From Geminicoccaceae bacterium (GTDB lineage: Bacteria; Pseudomonadota; Alphaproteobacteria; Geminicoccales; Geminicoccaceae): a stretch of 64,000 nt of DNA. The notes beneath the pieces are model-generated. The model was not told the origin of the DNA. It worked only from the letters and a program-made list of their open reading frames with translations, and searched no databases. A program made the translations under genes and the position numbers. The first letter of the stretch is position 1; the number at the start of each line of letters is the position of its first letter. Location of the stretch: assembly GCA_020638465.1 (NCBI GenBank), contig JACKIM010000002.1:1-64000 (forward strand), in the 5' to 3' direction. Positions 59,486 through 64,000 of the stretch are shown here, piece after piece.

Positions 59486-60754
59486 ATGCGCGATGAGGCA
59501 ATGCCGCGAATCAAGGCTATCGGCCAGTATTTGCGAACCACGCGACAGGAGCGTGGCGAGGACCTCTATGATATCGCCGATTTCCTGCGGATTCGCCCTT
59601 CCTACCTGTTCGCACTGGAAGAAGGTGATCTTGATGCGATGCCGGGTCGCCCCTACGCCTTCGGCTTCATGCGTAGCTATGCCGACTATCTCGGCTTCGA
59701 CGGTCATGCCGTGGTCGCCGAGGTCAAGGGGTTGCTCGAGGGTGTGCCACCCGCCAGGATCCAGGCGCCTCGCCGGCCGGTGGAGAGCCGTCGGCCCGCA
59801 TGGTCGCTGGTGACAGCCTGTATCATCCTGCTCGTCGCCGCCCTGGGGGCATGGAAGGTCGTGACGGGCGGCCATAGCGATACCCTTTCCCGAATTGCAA
59901 GCCTGCCCGGCCAGATCGGAGCCTATCTGTCCTCGGTGATCGATAGCGACCGGGATATCGTTCAGCCGCTGCCGCCACCAGCGCAGGTCCGGACGGCCAG
60001 CGGCACGGCACTACCCCCGGCGACGAAGCAGGATCCGGTGGTGGATCGTGGCCGGGATGAGCCGGAGATCATCGCGGCCGACCCGAAGAGCGATGAGGTG
60101 GCGGAAGAGACGCCACCGCCGGCAACGGATGGCGAGGTTGTGGCGGAGGTCGAGAGGATCGAGGCACCGGAGTCCACGGCGACCGTGCCGGTTATCGTAC
60201 GACAGATCGATGTCGGGAACCTGCGGCAGCCGGCTCCGGCTGTGGAGGTTGGCTTGCCGGAGAGGCTGGCTTCGTCGCCTGCGGGCGAGACCGTCGAGGT
60301 CGAGCCTCTTGACCAGGCCCTCCTTGACAAGGCGCAACATCTGGCGTCGGACACTGTTCCTCAGGAGAGTCAGGATCCCGTCAGCGCCAACGCTTCTGAA
60401 ATTTCTCGTGAAACGGCGACAGCACTTCTCGGCCGCCTGCAGGCGGGGACCGGGAATGGCGAGCAGAGGGTCTATGGCGAGCCGCTGGCGGATGCCCGTG
60501 TGGTGCTCGTGGCGAGGGAGAGCAGCTGGATCCAGATCAAGAGCAGCGAGCGCGACTACATCCGTTCCCGGACCCTTGAGCCGGGTGATCGGTTCGCCCT
60601 GCCGAACCGCAATGATCTAGCGCTCTGGACGGGGAATGCCGGAGGTCTCGAAGTGGTTGTCGACGGCCGCAACCTGGGCCGGCTCGGCAGTCATGGCGCG
60701 GTGATGCGCGACGTCGCCCTGTCGCCGGAGATGCTGCTCGCCAATCTGCGTTGA
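59486..60754 (+). CDS. rodZ: RodZ-like membrane protein (HTH_25 plus DUF4115)
   Basis: RodZ links the MreB cytoskeleton to cell-wall synthesis. The 422-residue protein has a cytoplasmic helix-turn-helix domain (residues about 10-85: IGQYLRTTRQERGEDLYDIA, then DFLRIRPSYLFALEEGDLDA). One membrane segment follows (about 107-127: SLVTACIILLVAALGAWKVV). Next is a long Pro/Glu-rich periplasmic linker, and then a C-terminal DUF4115 beta domain (RVVLVARESSWIQIKSSERD; LWTGNAGGLEVVVDGRNLGR). The start is ATG 59486 (MRDEAMPRIKAIG). It lies upstream of ispG and hisS, a common alphaproteobacterial order. Confidence 0.92.
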   Translation: MRDEAMPRIKAIGQYLRTTRQERGEDLYDIADFLRIRPSYLFALEEGDLDAMPGRPYAFGFMRSYADYLGFDGHAVVAEVKGLLEGVPPARIQAPRRPVESRRPAWSLVTACIILLVAALGAWKVVTGGHSDTLSRIASLPGQIGAYLSSVIDSDRDIVQPLPPPAQVRTASGTALPPATKQDPVVDRGRDEPEIIAADPKSDEVAEETPPPATDGEVVAEVERIEAPESTATVPVIVRQIDVGNLRQPAPAVEVGLPERLASSPAGETVEVEPLDQALLDKAQHLASDTVPQESQDPVSANASEISRETATALLGRLQAGTGNGEQRVYGEPLADARVVLVARESSWIQIKSSERDYIRSRTLEPGDRFALPNRNDLALWTGNAGGLEVVVDGRNLGRLGSHGAVMRDVALSPEMLLANLR

Positions 60755-60852
60755 AGGCGGGGGCAGACCGCGGGGACCGGTACGGGACTTGCGCGCAGGG
60801 CGGTGTCGCGCCATACCCGCTTCGAATCGATCGTCGAAGAGAGATATTCACG

Positions 60853-62085
60853 ATGGTAGCTCTGGCCGGGATCCGGCGGAAGAAGACCCACGCCGTCGGC
60901 GTTGGCGGCGTCCAGATCGGCGCTGGCGCGCCCGTGGTCGTTCAGTCGATGACCAATACGGACACTGCCGATGTCGAGGCGACGACAGCACAGGTGGTCG
61001 AGTTGGCCCGTGCCGGATCGGAGATTGTGCGGGTTACGGTGAACAACATCGAATCGGCCCGTGCTGTACCGCTGATCCGCGAGCGCCTTGATGACCTCGG
61101 CGTGAATGTGCCGGTTGTCGGCGATTTCCACTACAATGGCCATCGCCTGCTTGCCGAGGTGCCTGAACTGGGCATTGCCCTGGCCAAGTTGCGTATCAAT
61201 CCGGGTAATGTCGGATTCGGTGAAAAGCGCGACCGGCAGTTCGAGATGATGGTGGAAGCCGCGTTGAGGCATGACCGGCCGGTACGCATCGGGGTGAACT
61301 GGGGCAGTCTCGATCAGGATCTCGCGACCGGCCTCATGGACGAGAATGCGGGCAAGCCCGATCCGATGCCGGCGGAGTTCGTCCTGCGCGAGGCCCTGGT
61401 GCGCTCGGCCCTGCAAAGTGCGGAACAGGCCGAAAGGATCGGGCTTGCCGCTGATCGCATCATCATTTCGGCCAAGGTGAGCCGGGTGCAGGATATGGTT
61501 GCCGTCTATCGCGAATTGTCGCGCCGCTGCGACTATGCGCTGCATCTGGGCCTGACCGAGGCCGGCATGGGGATAAAGGGCATCGCAGCGACGACCGCTG
61601 CCCTCAGCCTGTTGCTGCAGGATGGCATCGGCGACACCATCCGCGCCTCGCTGACGCCCCGCCCGGGTGAATCCCGTAGCACCGAGGTACGGCTGTGCCA
61701 GGATGTACTTCAATCGCTCGGATTGCGGTCCTTCACACCACAGGTCACCGCCTGCCCGGGCTGCGGACGCACCACCAGTACCTATTTCCAGGAGCTGGCG
61801 CAGCGCATCGAGGGCTATCTGGAAGCCAACATGCCGATCTGGCGCAGCCGCCATGCCGGGGTGGAGGAACTCAAGGTCGCGGTCATGGGCTGCATCGTCA
61901 ACGGTCCGGGCGAGAGCAAGCATGCCGATATCGGCATCAGCCTGCCCGGCACCGGCGAGAGCCCGGTGGCACCGGTGTTCATCGACGGCAGGAAGGCGAT
62001 GACGCTGCGTGGCGATCATATCGCCGAAGAGTTCCAGCAGATCGTCGAGACCTATATCGAACAGCGCTTCACGCCCGCGACCTGA
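60853..62085 (+). CDS. ispG: 4-hydroxy-3-methylbut-2-en-1-yl diphosphate synthase (flavodoxin)
   Basis: IspG carries out the penultimate step of the MEP isoprenoid pathway, reductive ring opening of MEcPP with a 4Fe-4S cluster. The 410-residue protein shows the TIM-barrel part (VQSMTNTDTADVEATTAQVV; LRINPGNVG; GVNWGSLD). The cluster-binding cysteines are in TACPGCGRT and VAVMGCIVNGPGES. ATG 60853 is chosen (MVALAGIRRKK); an upstream in-frame ATG at 60751 would extend into the rodZ stop region and has no family support. Confidence 0.97.
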   Translation: MVALAGIRRKKTHAVGVGGVQIGAGAPVVVQSMTNTDTADVEATTAQVVELARAGSEIVRVTVNNIESARAVPLIRERLDDLGVNVPVVGDFHYNGHRLLAEVPELGIALAKLRINPGNVGFGEKRDRQFEMMVEAALRHDRPVRIGVNWGSLDQDLATGLMDENAGKPDPMPAEFVLREALVRSALQSAEQAERIGLAADRIIISAKVSRVQDMVAVYRELSRRCDYALHLGLTEAGMGIKGIAATTAALSLLLQDGIGDTIRASLTPRPGESRSTEVRLCQDVLQSLGLRSFTPQVTACPGCGRTTSTYFQELAQRIEGYLEANMPIWRSRHAGVEELKVAVMGCIVNGPGESKHADIGISLPGTGESPVAPVFIDGRKAMTLRGDHIAEEFQQIVETYIEQRFTPAT

Positions 62086-62127
62086 TCCGCGGGAACCCGC
62101 CCAACGGAAACCACAAGGAAATGTCGA

Positions 62128-63372
62128 ATGGCTGATGTCCGCACCGTCCGTGGAACCCATGATCTCGTGGGCGAGGACATGCGTCGGCATCGCCATGTCA
62201 GTGAGACCGCCCTGCGCGTTGCCCGGTGTTTCGGCTTCGAGGAGATTGCCACCCCGATCTTCGAGTTTACCGACGTCTTTGCCCGGTCGCTCGGCGATAC
62301 CTCCGATGTCGTCTCCAAGGAGATGTACACCTTCACCGACCGTGGCGGCGACCAGCTGACCTTGCGCCCGGAGAACACGGCCGGCGTGGTCCGCGCGGTG
62401 ATCTCTGGCGGCCTCATGCAGAGTCCGCCGCTCAAGCTGTTCTACAGCGGCCCGATGTTCCGCTTCGAGCGGCCGCAGAAGGGCCGCATGCGCCAGTTCC
62501 ACCAGATCGGTGTCGAGACCATCGGCAGCCCCGAGCCCGCGGCCGATATCGAGGTGATCGCGCTCGGCTGGCTCATTCTCCAGACCCTCGGCATCGGCGA
62601 CGGCATCGCACTCGAACTCAACAGCCTCGGCGATCCCGAAAGCCGTACGGCCTATCGCGACCGGCTGGTGGACTATCTCTCGGCCTACAGGGACCGCCTA
62701 TCCGCCGACAGCCGGATCCGCCTGGAACGCAACCCGTTGCGCATCCTCGACAGCAAGGATGATGACGACAGGGCCATCATCGCCAATGCCCCGCCCATCG
62801 GCGAGGCCATGAACGATTTCAGCCGCGACTTCTTCGCGCGCGTGCAGGATGGCCTCGTCAGTCTCGGCATCGGCTTCACCCTCAACCCGAAGCTCGTGCG
62901 CGGCCTCGATTACTACACGCACACCACCTTCGAGTTCACCACCGATCGTCTCGGTGCCCAGAGTGCCGTGCTTGCCGGCGGCCGCTATGACGGGCTCATG
63001 AGGCAGATGGGCGGTCCCGACACTCCCGGCGTGGGCTGGGCCTCCGGCATCGAGCGCCTGGCCATGCTGCTCGACGGCGCACCCGAACCCGTCCGCCCCG
63101 TGGCCATCATTCCCATCGGTGCCGCAGCGGAATCCGAAGCAACGAGGCTCGCCTTCGAACTGCGCCGGGCAGGACATGCCGTCGAACTCGCGTTCAGGGG
63201 CAAGCCCGGCCAGCGCATGAAGAAAGCCGATCGTGCCAACGCCCGCCTTGCGATTACCATCGGCGATGACGAACTGGCCCGGGACATCGTCAAGCTGCGC
63301 TTTCTCGACACCGGCGAGGACCGCGAGGTGTCACGCTCCCAACTGGCCGCCGCCCTGACCGCGGCTTCCTGA
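62128..63372 (+). CDS. hisS: Histidyl-tRNA synthetase
   Basis: HisRS charges tRNA-His. The 414-residue class II synthetase begins MADVRTVRGTHDLVGEDMRR. It has motif 2 (YSGPMFRFERPQKGRMRQFH), histidine-A loop LVRGLDYYTHTTFE, motif 3 (GGRYDGLM and GVGWASGIERLAMLL), and the C-terminal anticodon-binding domain (VELAFRGKPGQRMKKADRAN). CAAGGAAATGTCGA precedes the ATG. It is convergent with the YcaC-like gene, and a hairpin lies between them. Confidence 0.97.
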   Translation: MADVRTVRGTHDLVGEDMRRHRHVSETALRVARCFGFEEIATPIFEFTDVFARSLGDTSDVVSKEMYTFTDRGGDQLTLRPENTAGVVRAVISGGLMQSPPLKLFYSGPMFRFERPQKGRMRQFHQIGVETIGSPEPAADIEVIALGWLILQTLGIGDGIALELNSLGDPESRTAYRDRLVDYLSAYRDRLSADSRIRLERNPLRILDSKDDDDRAIIANAPPIGEAMNDFSRDFFARVQDGLVSLGIGFTLNPKLVRGLDYYTHTTFEFTTDRLGAQSAVLAGGRYDGLMRQMGGPDTPGVGWASGIERLAMLLDGAPEPVRPVAIIPIGAAAESEATRLAFELRRAGHAVELAFRGKPGQRMKKADRANARLAITIGDDELARDIVKLRFLDTGEDREVSRSQLAAALTAAS

Positions 63373-63401
63373 CGCCGGTCCATGCCGTGACGCAGGTGAA
63401 A

Positions 63402-63429
63402 GCCCTGTTCCGTCGCGACGGAACAGGGC
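63402..63429. terminator. Perfect palindrome between hisS and the YcaC-like gene
   Basis: GCCCTGTTCCGTC (63402-63414) and GACGGAACAGGGC (63417-63429) form a 13-bp stem with a two-base centre, 30 bases after the hisS stop and just before the stop of the opposite gene. A run of U is lacking, so termination strength is unclear, but its position fits a shared bidirectional terminator. Confidence 0.6.
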
Positions 63430-63435
63430 GCGGGC

Positions 63436-64000
63436 TCAGCGCCTGGTCAGCGTGCTGTAGCTGGTGATCAGGTTCCGGTAGTCCGGAATGTGGTTGGAGA
63501 ACAGCTGCGCCAGTCCGTCGATGTCGTTGCGCCAGTCGCGATGCAGCTCGCAGGCCGTTCCGAACCAGGTCATGATCTGGGCACCGGCCGCGATCATTCT
63601 CTGCCATGCCGCATCGCGCGTCATCGGGTTGAAGGTGCCGGAGGCATCCGCGACGACGAAGACATCGAACCCTTCCTCGATGGCCGACAATGCGGGAAAG
63701 GCGACGCACACCTCGGTAACCACACCGGCAACGATCAGCTGCTTCCTGCCCGTCGCCTTGACCGCACGGACGAAGTCCTCGTTGTCCCAGGCATTGATCT
63801 GGCCTGGCCGCGCGATGTAGGGCGCATCGGGAAACATTTCCTTCAGCTCGGGCACCATCGGCCCGTTCGGCCCGTCCTCGAAACTGGTCGTGAGGATGGT
63901 TGGCAGGTTGAAATATTTCGCCAGATCAGCCAGTGCGAGAACATTGTTCTTGAACTTGTCAGGATCGATGTCCCGGACCATCGACAGGAGACCTGCCTGA
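63436..64000 (-). CDS. YcaC-like cysteine hydrolase (isochorismatase superfamily), 5' end outside window
   Basis: The frame continues past base 64000. Before the internal ATG at 63981 it reads QAGLLS, which belongs to the family N-terminus, so about 20-25 residues are missing. The visible part has KFKNNVLALADLAKYFNLPT and ILTTSFEDGPNGPM. The Lys and Cys of the hydrolase triad lie in AVKATGRKQLIVAGVVTEVC, with Cys in VTEVCVAFPALSAI. The C-terminus has CELHRDWRNDIDGLAQLFSN. YcaC-type proteins form octameric rings; the substrate is unknown. Confidence 0.88.
   Translation of the reverse strand, partial: QAGLLSMVRDIDPDKFKNNVLALADLAKYFNLPTILTTSFEDGPNGPMVPELKEMFPDAPYIARPGQINAWDNEDFVRAVKATGRKQLIVAGVVTEVCVAFPALSAIEEGFDVFVVADASGTFNPMTRDAAWQRMIAAGAQIMTWFGTACELHRDWRNDIDGLAQLFSNHIPDYRNLITSYSTLTRR

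Noticed and set aside
1..64000. CRISPR arrays, insertion sequences or prophage genes
   Set aside because: No regularly spaced repeats, transposase genes with flanking inverted repeats or phage structural genes were seen apart from the integrase remnant at 170-4500.

Overview
The window is a high-GC chromosomal segment of an alphaproteobacterium, most likely of the Rhodospirillales or a related order. This rests on the block tig-clpP-clpX-lon, the rodZ-ispG-hisS and lysC/ptsP neighbourhoods, a GAF-domain PTS enzyme I and a small alphaproteobacterial-type XRE regulator. The species cannot be named from the sequence.

Region by region. (1) 1-4500: the edge of a decayed integrative element. It carries conjugation genes trbG and trbI, a frameshifted DUF2274 gene, an AlpA-type regulator and a P4-like tyrosine integrase, and it abuts the 3' end of guaA. 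Five copies of an 11-bp repeat lie between the integrase and guaA. The left border cuts into trbG, which has lost an ordinary start next to a divergent NTF2-like gene running off the window. (2) 4499-12612: housekeeping genes guaA, tRNA-Leu(TAG) and the protein quality-control set tig, clpP, clpX, lon, with a heat-shock-type promoter before clpX and a strong terminator after lon. (3) 12716-18995: an aminotransferase, an SMP-30-type lactonase, a DgoD-like galactonate dehydratase, a CurA-like reductase, a DUF1269 membrane protein and a LysR regulator.

(4) 19058-31352: a LacI-controlled sugar locus. A two-domain acyltransferase/toroid protein lies divergent to lacI. Downstream are a 2-hydroxyacid dehydrogenase, a sugar-phosphate-isomerase-like protein, a complete oligopeptide-type ABC importer and a DUF2264 protein. 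Two TGCA-N5-TGCA palindromes overlap the predicted promoter of the catabolic operon. (5) 31397-39709: an N-methylproline-demethylase-like flavoenzyme, PanE-like and YcaQ-like genes, then a tight operon of an ApnL-like D-apionate lactonase and two tandem ApsD-like dehydrogenases, which points to apiose or a related sugar. Regions 4 and 5 together are the best candidate for an undescribed pathway: uptake, trimming and oxidation of an apiose- or uronate-containing glycan fragment.

(6) 39710-44486: an AT-rich promoter and XRE regulator, a repeat-bearing 462-bp gap, a universal stress protein with a BCCT osmolyte transporter, and a nucleotidyltransferase divergent to an unknown protein. (7) 44584-50373: a ribose-type ABC importer with an aldo/keto reductase, and a gamma-glutamyltransferase-family protein. 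(8) 50506-64000: an OmpA-like coiled-coil protein, comF, grxC, DUF1178, ubiG, lysC, a nitronate monooxygenase-like gene, ptsP, rodZ, ispG, hisS and a YcaC-like hydrolase cut by the window end.
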